A stretch of DNA of 9,939 bases from SLQH01 sp964612995 (GCA_964612995.1 CAZTGE010000143.1:1-9939), one strand, 5' to 3'; shown: positions 1-7,064, counted from the stretch's first letter. A program made the numbers and translations. Notes: generated by a model not told the origin, from the sequence alone.

Positions 1-1069
1 GGTTGATGCCGTTGAGGTGGTATTCGACCGGGTCCTCGGCGGTGATGATCTTGCGATCGGTGGTATTGAGGTCGAACAGGGTGGCATACAGGGTGGTGGT
101 CTTGCCCGAACCGGTGGGGCCGGTGACAAGGATGATGCCGTTCGGACGGGCGATCAGCTCCTTGTAGACCTTGTAATCGGTGGGGTCGAAGCCCATGTCG
201 CCGAGGCTGAGCTTCAGCGACTCCTGGTCGAGGATACGCATGACCACGCTCTCACCGTGGACCGCGGGCAGGGCGGAGACACGCAGGTCGATGTTGCGGT
301 CGACGATATGCAACTTGATGCGTCCATCCTGCGGCCGACGGCGCTCCTCGACCTGCATCCCGGCCATGATCTTGAGCCGCTGGATCACCGGGCCCTGCAA
401 CCGCTTGGGCGCCGGATCCATGGCGAAACAGACGCCATCGATACGATAGCGGATGCGCAGACGATCGCCCATCGGCTCGATGTGCACGTCGGAGGCGCCG
501 TTCTCGACCGCGTTGCTGAGGATCTGCTGGACGTAACGGATCACCGGTGCGTCGTCGGGGTTGCCGGCCTCCTCGGCCGCCAGATCGCGGTACTCGATCT
601 GCTCGGTGATCTCGCCGAGCATCTGATCGAGCTTGTTTTCGCTCAAGCCGTAGCCGCGCTCGAGCGCGGACTTGATCTGTCGTGAGCTGGCCACCGCCGG
701 CTCGATGTGCTGCGAGGTGGTGAAGCGCAGCGAGTCGATCACCCCCAGGTCCATGGGGTTCTCCATCGCCACGGTCAGGGTGCCCTCGCGCACGCCGACC
801 GCGATGACGTTGTTCTCCACCGCCACCGTCCGTGGGATGAGCTCGATCACCGCCTGGGGGATCTCCAGGCTCTCCAGGTCGACGAAGCGCAGCTCGTGCT
901 GTTCGGCCAGGGCGCGGGCGACGTGTTCAGGCTCGCAGGACTCGGCCTCGACCAGGATCTCGCCGATCGGCCGCGTATCGCCCTCCATCTGCCTGGCCAG
1001 CGCGGCGTTGACCTCGGCCTCGGTGCAGACCTCCATCTCGGTCAGGATCTCGCCCAGGAACTTGCGCAT
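1..1069 (-). CDS. GspE/PilB-family secretion or type IV pilus ATPase, 3' end cut by the window
   Basis: Cytoplasmic hexameric ATPase of the type II secretion / type IV pilus superfamily; in known members ATP hydrolysis drives pilin or pseudopilin assembly at the inner membrane. 356 residues are visible. Residues about 1-60 hold two copies, 30 residues apart, of a GEIL...ALAxQ motif (the MshEN/T2SSE_N type N-domain), each with a Cys at the same place (C15, C45). A GASDVHIEP motif and R/D-rich segment precede the Walker A motif GPTGSGKT (residues 317-324, K323). The visible part ends just after the conserved AEDPVEY stretch, so Walker B and any zinc-binding Cys pairs lie outside. The ATG is preceded by AGAGGAGAG at good spacing. 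It follows the HPt gene on the same strand after 150 bases. The family is certain; secretion versus pilus role cannot be decided because no pilin or inner-membrane partner is visible. Confidence 0.95.
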   Translation of the reverse strand, partial: MRKFLGEILTEMEVCTEAEVNAALARQMEGDTRPIGEILVEAESCEPEHVARALAEQHELRFVDLESLEIPQAVIELIPRTVAVENNVIAVGVREGTLTVAMENPMDLGVIDSLRFTTSQHIEPAVASSRQIKSALERGYGLSENKLDQMLGEITEQIEYRDLAAEEAGNPDDAPVIRYVQQILSNAVENGASDVHIEPMGDRLRIRYRIDGVCFAMDPAPKRLQGPVIQRLKIMAGMQVEERRRPQDGRIKLHIVDRNIDLRVSALPAVHGESVVMRILDQESLKLSLGDMGFDPTDYKVYKELIARPNGIILVTGPTGSGKTTTLYATLFDLNTTDRKIITAEDPVEYHLNGIN

Positions 1070-1219
1070 CCGAACAGCTCTCCTCTAGCCGGTGGGAGCG
1101 ACGCACTGGCCGCGCCGGAATCGGGGCTTCCCATGATGGCGCGCCACGCCGTGGCGACAGGCGCGCGCCGCCGACCGGGGTCGCGGGATGTGACTCAGTC
1201 GGCCGGTCTGCGGCATCGC
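1070..1219. other. Gap between the HPt and ATPase genes
   Basis: 150 bases between two same-strand genes. It contains a GC hairpin at 1142-1156 (CGCCAC, loop GCC, GTGGCG) with no T-run, so it is not a convincing intrinsic terminator. No good -35/-10 pair was recognised. The length leaves room for a separate promoter for the ATPase, but none can be shown. Confidence 0.4.
1078..1086 (-). promoter_or_regulatory. Ribosome binding site of the GspE/PilB ATPase
   Basis: On the minus strand this reads AGAGGAGAG, ending 8 bases before the ATG at 1069. It is the strongest Shine-Dalgarno match on the left block and fixes the ATPase start. It also shows that the ATPase can be translated independently of the HPt gene upstream. 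Confidence 0.8.
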
Positions 1220-1594
1220 TCAGCCGGTCTCGGCTTCCAGCGCTCCGACCCCCTCGGCGTAGGCGACCTCCACCGCCGCGAGCAGCTGCGCACAGGGCTC
1301 CAGATCCCCACTCCGGGCCTGGCGATCGAGCTGGGCACAGGCCCATTCCAGTCGCCGCAGGCCGAGATTGCCACAGGCCCCCTTGAGGGTGTGCGCGCCG
1401 CGATGCAGTGCATCGGCATCGCCCGCGGCCAGGGCTGCGCGCATGTCGACGATGCGTTGCGGGCTGTCGGCCGTGAAGGTCTGCAGCACCTCGATCAGCA
1501 GCGCGTCGGAACCGTCGGCGAGGTCGCGGAGCTGCGCGACCATCGCCTGATCGAGGATCTGCGATGGTTCCTGCTGCGAATCCGCCTGGGCCAT
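1220..1594 (-). CDS. Stand-alone HPt (histidine phosphotransfer) domain protein
   Basis: A 124-residue all-helical protein consisting of one HPt domain. The phosphoacceptor motif is AHTLKGACGNLG, with H68 as the expected phosphorylated histidine, followed by K71-G72. In this family the histidine carries phosphate between response-regulator receiver domains in multistep phosphorelays. No kinase or receiver domain is in the window, so its partners are unknown. The start at 1594 was chosen because the domain begins soon after it and GGGGAC lies about 3-8 bases upstream; the frame stays open further upstream but would run into the transpeptidase gene. It begins 43 bases after the end of that gene on the same strand, so co-transcription is likely. 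The HPt call is firm; the pathway is unknown. Confidence 0.88.
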   Translation of the reverse strand: MAQADSQQEPSQILDQAMVAQLRDLADGSDALLIEVLQTFTADSPQRIVDMRAALAAGDADALHRGAHTLKGACGNLGLRRLEWACAQLDRQARSGDLEPCAQLLAAVEVAYAEGVGALEAETG

Positions 1595-1637
1595 AGCGTC
1601 CCCATGTGTGAAAGGAACCCGTACGAGGGGTGACCTT

Positions 1638-4589
1638 TTATTCTGTGAAGGCCATCTTCTGGCGCAAAGCCTTTCTCGCGAAATAGGTCTCCAACAGACG
1701 CTTGGCCACGCCCGAGCAGGCGCGGCCACCGCTGTAGCCGCAGCGAATGAAGATGGCGAAAGCCACCTCTGGCTGGTCGGCCGGAGCGTACCCTACCAAC
1801 CAGGCGTGATTGGGGGTACGCCCGGCGACGCGCGACTCGGTCGTTCCCCACTGGCTGGTACCGGTCTTCGCTGCGACGGTGATCCCGGTGGCCGGCCCCT
1901 CGAGCACGAGGCGTTCGGCGGTGCCCCCGGGCGCGGTGACGCCCTCCATCCCCGCGCGGATCTCGGCCAGGTAGTCCGGCGGGATGTCGATGCGGTCCGG
2001 TTCGCCCAGCTGGATGTCGCGCCAGCAGTGGGGCCTGATCACCGTGCCGCCGTTGGCGATCAGTGCGGGGATCGCCACCAGCTGCAGGGGAGAGGCGGCC
2101 ATCTTCTGGCCGATGGAGATGAACCAGGTATCCGAGGGATACCACGGCCGTTGCCGTGCCGGCGACGGCATCGATGCGCTCACCTGCCAACCCACGTCGA
2201 GCGCGTTGGCCCGGCCCATGCCGATGCGCTCGTACCACCAGGCCAGACGCGCGGCGCCGATCTCCTCGCCGAGAGTGGCGAAGAAGGTGTTGATCGATTT
2301 GGCGATCGCCTCGCGCATCTCCCACCGGCCACCGCTGTCATGGGGCGCGTGATCGCGCATTATCCGGCGGCCCTGGTAGATGGTCATATAGCCGTCGCTG
2401 GAGAGGACCTCGCCGGGGCTGTAGACCCCTTCGAGCATGGCCACCAGCCCGACGAAGGGTTTGACGGTGGAGCCGGGAGCCTCCCAGGCCTCGGCGGCAT
2501 AGTCGTGCAGTGGGCGACCGGGATGCAGCTCGGGATCGAGCAGCTCGCTGTAGATTTCGCCGACCCGGGCGAGATCGAAGGTCGGGGTCGAGGCCATGGC
2601 GCGGATGGCGCCGTCGGTCACGTCGACCAGCACGCAGCCGGCGATACCCTTCTCGGCCGCGGCCGCGGCGGCGACCCGCGCCTCCTCGCGCAGGTGCGGG
2701 CTGTTGAAGCCCATGCCCTGGTCGGGGTCGTCGTAGAGCTCGTTGGCCAGTTCCCACCAGTTGGCGAGCGCATCCTGCGCGGTGTGCTGCAGTTCGAGAT
2801 CGATGGTCGTATGCAGGTCGGCACCCGGCTGGGGCTCGCGCGGGCGCGCGGCGAGCTCGAGACCGTCCGGGGTGATCATCCGCTTGCGGGTGCCGAAGAT
2901 CCCCTGGAGGTAGCGGTCGTATTCGCGCTCCAACCCGCGGCGGCCAGACCAGCCACCCGGATCGAGCCCGCTGATGCGCGCCATTTCACGGCTGAAACCG
3001 GGCTCGCCGGAAAGCTGGCCGACCCAGCCGGCGAGATGGCAGGTGACGTGCGGATACGGGTACTCCCGCCCGAGCCGGGTGACCACCCGCAGACCAGGAC
3101 AGCGCGGAACGGCCTCCTCGAAGTCGCCCGCACGGATCAGCTCGTCGGGTTGACCGAGACCGCTGCCCGCGAGCACCACCGCCAGCGACCGCGGCACGTC
3201 GCGAACCAGGGGCAGGGGATCCTCGCGCGTCTGCCCCCGCCAGTCGCGATCGGCGCGACGCCGTACGCCCGCGAGGCGCTCCTCCAGCTCGATCGCGCTG
3301 ATCGCCACACCGGCCGCACCGAGCTGGGCCGTGAGCTCCGTGACCAGGGCGTCGAGACGCACAGGGTCGAACACGATGTGATGAATCCGATGCCGCCGCC
3401 TTGAGAGCAGCGGGCCGAGGGGGGTGGTACGCGCCAGCAGCACGCCCTCGACCTCGCTCGCGCGCAGGGCCAGGGTGCTGCTCAACCGTCGCAGCAGGCG
3501 GGCGAACAGGCCGTCGCGCCGGCCTGGCTCGTCGCCCTGGATCAGATGGATCCGATCGCGGGCTGGCGGCACGCCGGCGATCGCCACTCGCCGCGGCACC
3601 ATCTCCTCTGGCAGCAGCGCCGCCAGGCGCTCGCGGGTCGCCGCCGGCGCGAACAGCCAGGGCGTCTCCACCGCGAGGGAGCGCGCGCGCAGCCAGGCGG
3701 CGCGCAATGCCTGATGCACCGAGCGCGGATCCTCGGCCAGGAAGCGGACCAGCTGGTCCTCGGCCCGGCGGCGGTCCTCTTCGGTCAACAAGCGCCAGGT
3801 CAGCCGCGTGGATGCTACCTCGCTCGGCGATTCCGCCGGAGCGGCAGAGTCCGAAGGCGGCAGCGCAACGTGGATCCGCGGCGCGAAGGGGCCCAGGGCC
3901 TCGCCGATCAGTCGGGCCGGAGCCTGGAACCGTCGCGCCAGCGCGGCGATGAACCCACCCCATTCCTCGGGGCTGAACAGCATCACCTCCTGCCGCCGTC
4001 GGGCGGCGAACTCGCGCCGGATGGCCTCGGCCGGATCGGCGCCCAACAAGCCGCTCTGGGCCAGACGCCCGAGACGGTCCTGGCCCAGTGCATCGGGATC
4101 CGACGCGCTCTGGTTCGTGGCCCGGGCGATGTCCGCGCGTGCGACCAGGTCGAGCTCCATCTCCTCGCCACCGACCGCGTCGCCCCGCCGCCGGGCCACG
4201 CCGGGGTAGCGGTCGAGTTCGGAGAGCAGGGTCGCGCGCAATTCGTCGGCCGACAGCGACGAACGCAGGGACAGGTCGGCGACGATGCGGTCGAGTGCGG
4301 CGCCATCCAAGCGGTGCAGCGGCACCGTGATCGCCCGCGACCGCGGCAGCTCGAGCTCGGCCAGGACCACCGCCAGGTGGTACTCGGCCCGGTTGTCGGC
4401 GAAGGGTACGCCATCGCGATCGAGAATCCGGCCACGCTTGGCCGGAATCCGATCGACCATCATCAGACTCTCTGCGACCGCACGCTCATAATGTCGACCG
4501 CGGACCAGCTGCAGCTGCACCAGACGCGCAACCAACGCACCGGTGATCAGGATGAACAAGATGCCCAGCCACAGGGCCCGCCCTGACAT
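1638..4589 (-). CDS. PBP2-like peptidoglycan transpeptidase with an enlarged N-terminal region
   Basis: Class B penicillin-binding protein that cross-links peptidoglycan outside the inner membrane. 983 residues. One N-terminal membrane anchor (about 5-24) is followed by the IPAKRGRILDRDG motif (48-60) typical of PBP2/FtsI. The R-EYPYPH...AGWVGQ motif falls at about 508-525. The transpeptidase domain has all three active-site motifs: STVK (nucleophile S707, K710), SIN (765-767) and KTG (908-910), so it is probably catalytic. E. coli PBP2 is about 630 residues with its serine near 330, so this protein has some 380 extra residues, mainly between about 100 and 460, rich in Arg, Leu, Ala and Glu. 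The ATG is the first possible start: a TAG stop lies in frame four codons upstream, and there is no Shine-Dalgarno. It heads a likely operon with the HPt gene. The motif spacing favours the elongation-type PBP2 (MrdA) over FtsI, but this is not certain. Confidence 0.9.
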   Translation of the reverse strand: MSGRALWLGILFILITGALVARLVQLQLVRGRHYERAVAESLMMVDRIPAKRGRILDRDGVPFADNRAEYHLAVVLAELELPRSRAITVPLHRLDGAALDRIVADLSLRSSLSADELRATLLSELDRYPGVARRRGDAVGGEEMELDLVARADIARATNQSASDPDALGQDRLGRLAQSGLLGADPAEAIRREFAARRRQEVMLFSPEEWGGFIAALARRFQAPARLIGEALGPFAPRIHVALPPSDSAAPAESPSEVASTRLTWRLLTEEDRRRAEDQLVRFLAEDPRSVHQALRAAWLRARSLAVETPWLFAPAATRERLAALLPEEMVPRRVAIAGVPPARDRIHLIQGDEPGRRDGLFARLLRRLSSTLALRASEVEGVLLARTTPLGPLLSRRRHRIHHIVFDPVRLDALVTELTAQLGAAGVAISAIELEERLAGVRRRADRDWRGQTREDPLPLVRDVPRSLAVVLAGSGLGQPDELIRAGDFEEAVPRCPGLRVVTRLGREYPYPHVTCHLAGWVGQLSGEPGFSREMARISGLDPGGWSGRRGLEREYDRYLQGIFGTRKRMITPDGLELAARPREPQPGADLHTTIDLELQHTAQDALANWWELANELYDDPDQGMGFNSPHLREEARVAAAAAAEKGIAGCVLVDVTDGAIRAMASTPTFDLARVGEIYSELLDPELHPGRPLHDYAAEAWEAPGSTVKPFVGLVAMLEGVYSPGEVLSSDGYMTIYQGRRIMRDHAPHDSGGRWEMREAIAKSINTFFATLGEEIGAARLAWWYERIGMGRANALDVGWQVSASMPSPARQRPWYPSDTWFISIGQKMAASPLQLVAIPALIANGGTVIRPHCWRDIQLGEPDRIDIPPDYLAEIRAGMEGVTAPGGTAERLVLEGPATGITVAAKTGTSQWGTTESRVAGRTPNHAWLVGYAPADQPEVAFAIFIRCGYSGGRACSGVAKRLLETYFARKALRQKMAFTE

Positions 4590-4595
4590 GGAGGT

Positions 4596-4601
4596 ATTCT
4601 A
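4596..4601 (-). promoter_or_regulatory. Possible -10 box just before the transpeptidase start
   Basis: The minus strand reads TAGAAT, one base from TATAAT, ending six bases before the ATG. If it is a real -10 box, the transcript would be leaderless or nearly so, which fits the lack of a Shine-Dalgarno (the bases before ATG are ACCTCC). No good -35 sits 16-18 bases upstream, so the call is weak. Confidence 0.25.
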
Positions 4602-4671
4602 GCCGCCGACGACGCCCAGGCGAGAGGCGAACTGGAGTTCCATCCGCCCGGTGCAAGGTGACCTTCCCATC

Positions 4672-4690
4672 AAAGGGGCTCTGCCCCTTT
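4672..4690. repeat. Perfect hairpin, 8-bp stem, 3-base loop
   Basis: AAAGGGGC, loop TCT, GCCCCTTT. It is the left-most hairpin of the cluster. Its layout, a G-run/C-run stem followed by a C-rich spacer, parallels the hairpins at 4973-4991 and 9835-9853. The stem ends in TTT on either strand, but it lies 83 bases upstream of the transpeptidase start rather than after a gene, so a terminator role is unlikely. Confidence 0.8.
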
Positions 4691-4703
4691 GGATCCCCGA
4701 GTC

Positions 4704-4720
4704 GGCCCGCATCGCGGGCC
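4704..4720. repeat. Perfect hairpin, 7-bp stem, 3-base loop
   Basis: GGCCCGC, loop ATC, GCGGGCC. Second hairpin in the intergenic mosaic. Confidence 0.8.
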
Positions 4721-4738
4721 TCGCGCTCCTCCGTCGCG

Positions 4739-4791
4739 GTTCGCGGCTTCGCCGCGTTTTCCGCGGGCCTACGGCCCATTGTCGCGGAAAA
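4739..4791 (+). repeat. Two-hairpin module, copy A
   Basis: First hairpin 4742-4756: CGCGGC, loop TTC, GCCGCG. It is directly followed by a composite palindrome, 4757-4791: outer arms TTTTCCGC (4757-4764) and GCGGAAAA (4784-4791), enclosing an inner stem GGGCC-TAC-GGCCC (4765-4777) and the linker ATTGTC. A diverged module with the same layout and linker (ATTATC) occurs at 9892-9939, which supports a dispersed structured repeat rather than chance palindromes. Confidence 0.75.
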
Positions 4792-4800
4792 CCACCGCTC

Positions 4801-4836
4801 GGTCGGACGGTCGCTCCACTGCGCTGCGCTCCGACC
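4801..4836. repeat. Long-loop inverted repeat
   Basis: Arms GGTCGGA (4801-4807) and TCCGACC (4830-4836). Pairing extends to CTC/GAG outside if one base is bulged. The loop is about 22 bases, unlike the tight loops elsewhere in the cluster. Immediately downstream, 4840-4853 forms a small GTCCA-TCAG-TGGAC hairpin. Confidence 0.6.
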
Positions 4837-4895
4837 TGAGTCCATCAGTGGACCTTTGAGGGCCTTGTCCAAGGTGAGGCTTCTATCAGAGCCCC

Positions 4896-4912
4896 CGCCA
4901 GCGAGGCCGGCG
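4896..4912 (-). repeat. 7-3-7 hairpin with one wobble pair
   Basis: On the minus strand: CGCCGGC, loop CTC, GCTGGCG. All pairs are Watson-Crick except one G-T, which would be G-U in RNA; on the plus strand that position is an A-C mismatch. It has the same 7-3-7 geometry, and an almost identical arm, as the hairpin at 9894-9910. It follows the 53-base repeat on the same strand in both loci. Confidence 0.55.
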
Positions 4913-4943
4913 ACCCCATGCGCACAATCCACAGCACGCGCAC

Positions 4944-4996
4944 AGGCGCGTGGGGGTGTGCGCCGAAGGCGCGAGGGGGCAGCGCCCCCTCTGCAA
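4944..4996 (-). repeat. 53-base dispersed repeat, copy 1
   Basis: It is 50/53 identical to the plus-strand sequence 9830-9882. It contains two adjacent hairpins: 4973-4991 (8-bp stem GAGGGGGC/GCCCCCTC, 3-base loop) and 4960-4972 (5-bp stem, minus-strand GCGCC-TTC-GGCGC), then a C-rich tail. It ends 61 bases before the GH42 start codon. Two of the three differences from copy 2 are a paired C-G to G-C swap in the second stem. Confidence 0.9.
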
Positions 4997-5046
4997 GGAA
5001 ACCTCTGGCTTGACCGTGCCCCGGATAACCAACCATCAAATCAGGC

Positions 5047-5052
5047 GGGAGG
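5047..5052 (+). promoter_or_regulatory. Ribosome binding site of the GH42 gene
   Basis: GGGAGG, five bases before ATG 5058. It decides the start: the frame stays open upstream to about 4950, but that part is repeat sequence with no family resemblance. Confidence 0.8.
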
Positions 5053-5057
5053 CTGTG

Positions 5058-7064
5058 ATGACGCAGGTGGAACCGATACATATCGGCGCGAGCTGGTACC
5101 CCGAATGCTGGAGCGAGGCCGAATGGCCGGCCGACATCGAGCGCATGCGCGAGATCGGCTTCACCATCGTGCGCCTGTTCGAATTCGCCTGGCATCGGTT
5201 CGAGCCGCGCGAGGGCGAATACGACTTCGATTGGGCGCTGCGCCTGCTCGATCGCCTGCACAAGGCCGGGATCGTCGCGATCATCGGCACCCCGACCGCC
5301 GCGCCGCCGGCCTGGCTGACCAGCACCTACCCCGAAGTGCTGCGCACCGGCCCCGATGGCCAGCGCCTGCGCCATGGACGACGCAAACACTACAACCACC
5401 AGTCGCGCCTCTATCGCAAACTCGCCCTGGAGATCGTCGAACAGATGTGCGAGGCCTTCGCCGGCCATCCTGCACTCCACGCCTGGCAGATCGACAACGA
5501 GATGTCCGGCTTCGACTACGGCGAGGAGACCACCCGCCATTTCCACGCCTGGCTCGAAGACCGCTACGGCACGGTGGACCACCTCAACCGCGCCTGGGGG
5601 CTGGAGTTCTGGTCACAGGCCTACCAGGGCTTCGACCAGATCCCGCTGTGCACCGCCCGCGTCGGCTCGATCGAGGTACCGGAGCGCGACCACCCCTCGC
5701 TGCTGGTGGCCATCGCACGGTTCCAGAACGAGGGCTGGACCGACTATATCGCCGAGCAATGCGCGCTGATCCGGCTGCACAGCGACAAGCCGATCACCAC
5801 CAACATGACCGGCCTCATCGGAGCGATGGACTGGGCCAGCCACAACCGCCTGCTCGATCGCGTCGGCGCCTCGATGTACGCCGACCGCCGATATTACCAT
5901 CACAACCTGCCCCGTTTCGACCGCCTGCGCGCGGAGAAGGACTACGCCCCCTACTGGTTGCTCGAGACCGCGCCCAACTGGTCGGGCGGCGGCCGGACCT
6001 TCAACATCCACTACGACAAACGGGGTGTGCGCCTCTACAGCTGGCTGTCGGTGTTCCTCGGCGGCGCGATGGTGCTCTACTGGCAATGGCGCGAACACCG
6101 CGCCGGTCAGGAGATGCTCCACGGCACCTGCTGCACTGCCACCGGCCGCTGGCGCCCGAACAAGGATACCTGGGCCCAGCTGGCCAGTCACTTCAAGGCC
6201 CACCGCGAATGGCTGATGCGCAATCCGCCGCAGCAGGCCCGCCTCGCGCTGGTGATGAGCACCGAATCGGCCTGGGCCTTCTCCATCGACCCGACCGACA
6301 GCGACATGCGCTACGCCGACCGCTTCCGCGATCACATCTACATGCCGGTGGTCGAACGTCAGCTGTGGCGCGACGTGATCGCTGAGACCGCCGACTTCGC
6401 GCCCTACCGCGTGATCTGCATGCCGCTGATGCCGATGATCGCGCCGTCCACCCGCGCCCGGCTCGAACGCTGGGTCGCCGCCGGCGGCACACTGGTCCTC
6501 GGGCCGCTCTCCTGCATCCGCACCGAAGAATTCACCGTTCCCACCCGTCACGAATTCTGCGGCATGGAGCCGCTGATCGGCGGCAGCAGCGACTTGCGCT
6601 TCACCGTGCAGTGGGTCGAGGATCAGGTGTGGGTCGATTTCGCCTCGGGCGCGCGTACCCGCACCCGCACGCTGTGCGAGGCCTTCGCCCCCCAGGGCGC
6701 GGAGGTGATCGCACGCTACGAGGGCGGCTATGGCGACGGCCTGCCCGCCGCGCTGGACAACAGCTATGGGCGCGGCCGGGTGATCACCCTCGGCTGCATG
6801 GTCGACGACATCACCTGGGGCCAACTGGTGCAGGACGTCTGCGCCGACAACGGCATCGCGCCCCTGTGCCAGAGCGAGGACCGGGTGGTGGTCGTCCCCC
6901 GCGCCGATGCCACCGGCACCACCACCGGCTATGCGGTGGCCAACCTCGGCGAGGAACCGGCGAGCCTGACCCTGCCGAGTGGGGGCACCGATCTGCTTTC
7001 GGGCGCCGACGAACCGGCGGCGCTGACGCTGCAGGGCTACGACGTGATGCTGCTGCGGCTCTGA
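5058..7064 (+). CDS. Glycoside hydrolase family 42 beta-galactosidase
   Basis: Retaining glycosidase, expected to release terminal beta-galactose from oligosaccharides. 668 residues, the usual GH42 length. The TIM-barrel begins at once (HIGASWYPECW, 8-18). The acid/base is E148 in WQIDNEMSG and the likely nucleophile is E303 in YWLLETAPNWSGG. The YWQWREHRAGQEMLHG stretch (341-356) is a strong family signature. A trimerisation-type middle domain and a small C-terminal beta domain follow. The Cys residues that bind zinc in Thermus A4 enzyme are not seen: HYN stands near 111-113 and no Cys cluster follows DNE. No signal peptide, so it is probably cytoplasmic and would act on imported sugars, but no transporter or regulator adjoins it. 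Its stop lies 19 bases from the convergent kinase stop. The family is certain; the exact substrate (galactoside, or arabinoside as in some members) is not. Confidence 0.94.
   Translation: MTQVEPIHIGASWYPECWSEAEWPADIERMREIGFTIVRLFEFAWHRFEPREGEYDFDWALRLLDRLHKAGIVAIIGTPTAAPPAWLTSTYPEVLRTGPDGQRLRHGRRKHYNHQSRLYRKLALEIVEQMCEAFAGHPALHAWQIDNEMSGFDYGEETTRHFHAWLEDRYGTVDHLNRAWGLEFWSQAYQGFDQIPLCTARVGSIEVPERDHPSLLVAIARFQNEGWTDYIAEQCALIRLHSDKPITTNMTGLIGAMDWASHNRLLDRVGASMYADRRYYHHNLPRFDRLRAEKDYAPYWLLETAPNWSGGGRTFNIHYDKRGVRLYSWLSVFLGGAMVLYWQWREHRAGQEMLHGTCCTATGRWRPNKDTWAQLASHFKAHREWLMRNPPQQARLALVMSTESAWAFSIDPTDSDMRYADRFRDHIYMPVVERQLWRDVIAETADFAPYRVICMPLMPMIAPSTRARLERWVAAGGTLVLGPLSCIRTEEFTVPTRHEFCGMEPLIGGSSDLRFTVQWVEDQVWVDFASGARTRTRTLCEAFAPQGAEVIARYEGGYGDGLPAALDNSYGRGRVITLGCMVDDITWGQLVQDVCADNGIAPLCQSEDRVVVVPRADATGTTTGYAVANLGEEPASLTLPSGGTDLLSGADEPAALTLQGYDVMLLRL

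Larger units (their letters stand above)
4590..5057. other. Divergent intergenic region filled with hairpin-forming repeats
   Basis: 468 bases between the divergent transpeptidase and GH42 genes, with no credible gene. It carries at least seven short inverted repeats between 4672 and 4991, most with 3-base loops, plus one copy of a 53-base dispersed repeat. Both promoters must lie here. On the plus strand TTGACC at 5010-5015 could be a -35 box for the GH42 gene, but no matching -10 is clear. On the minus strand TAGAAT at 4596-4601 abuts the transpeptidase start. Confidence 0.75.

Noticed and set aside
1142..1156. GC hairpin after the HPt gene as an intrinsic terminator
   Set aside because: No T-run follows on the minus strand and the stem is only 6 bp. 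Left as an unassigned hairpin.
1595..1729. N-terminal extension of the HPt frame by 45 codons
   Set aside because: It overlaps the 3' end of the transpeptidase gene and adds no domain. The ATG at 1594 has a GGGGAC motif at usable spacing.
1608..3404. Long plus-strand open frame of 598 codons opposite the transpeptidase gene
   Set aside because: Antisense shadow caused by GC-rich codon use. Its translation is low-complexity (Gly, Arg, Ala, Asp) with no family motif, while the minus strand encodes a complete transpeptidase.
4944..4996. The 53-base repeat as part of a CRISPR array
   Set aside because: Only one unit occurs per locus, there is no regular spacing, and no cas gene is in the window.
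4658..6385. Plus-strand open frame starting within the hairpin cluster and running into the GH42 gene in another frame
   Set aside because: The first part is made of palindromic repeat sequence and the rest is an out-of-frame copy of the glycosidase. No ribosome binding site, no family match.
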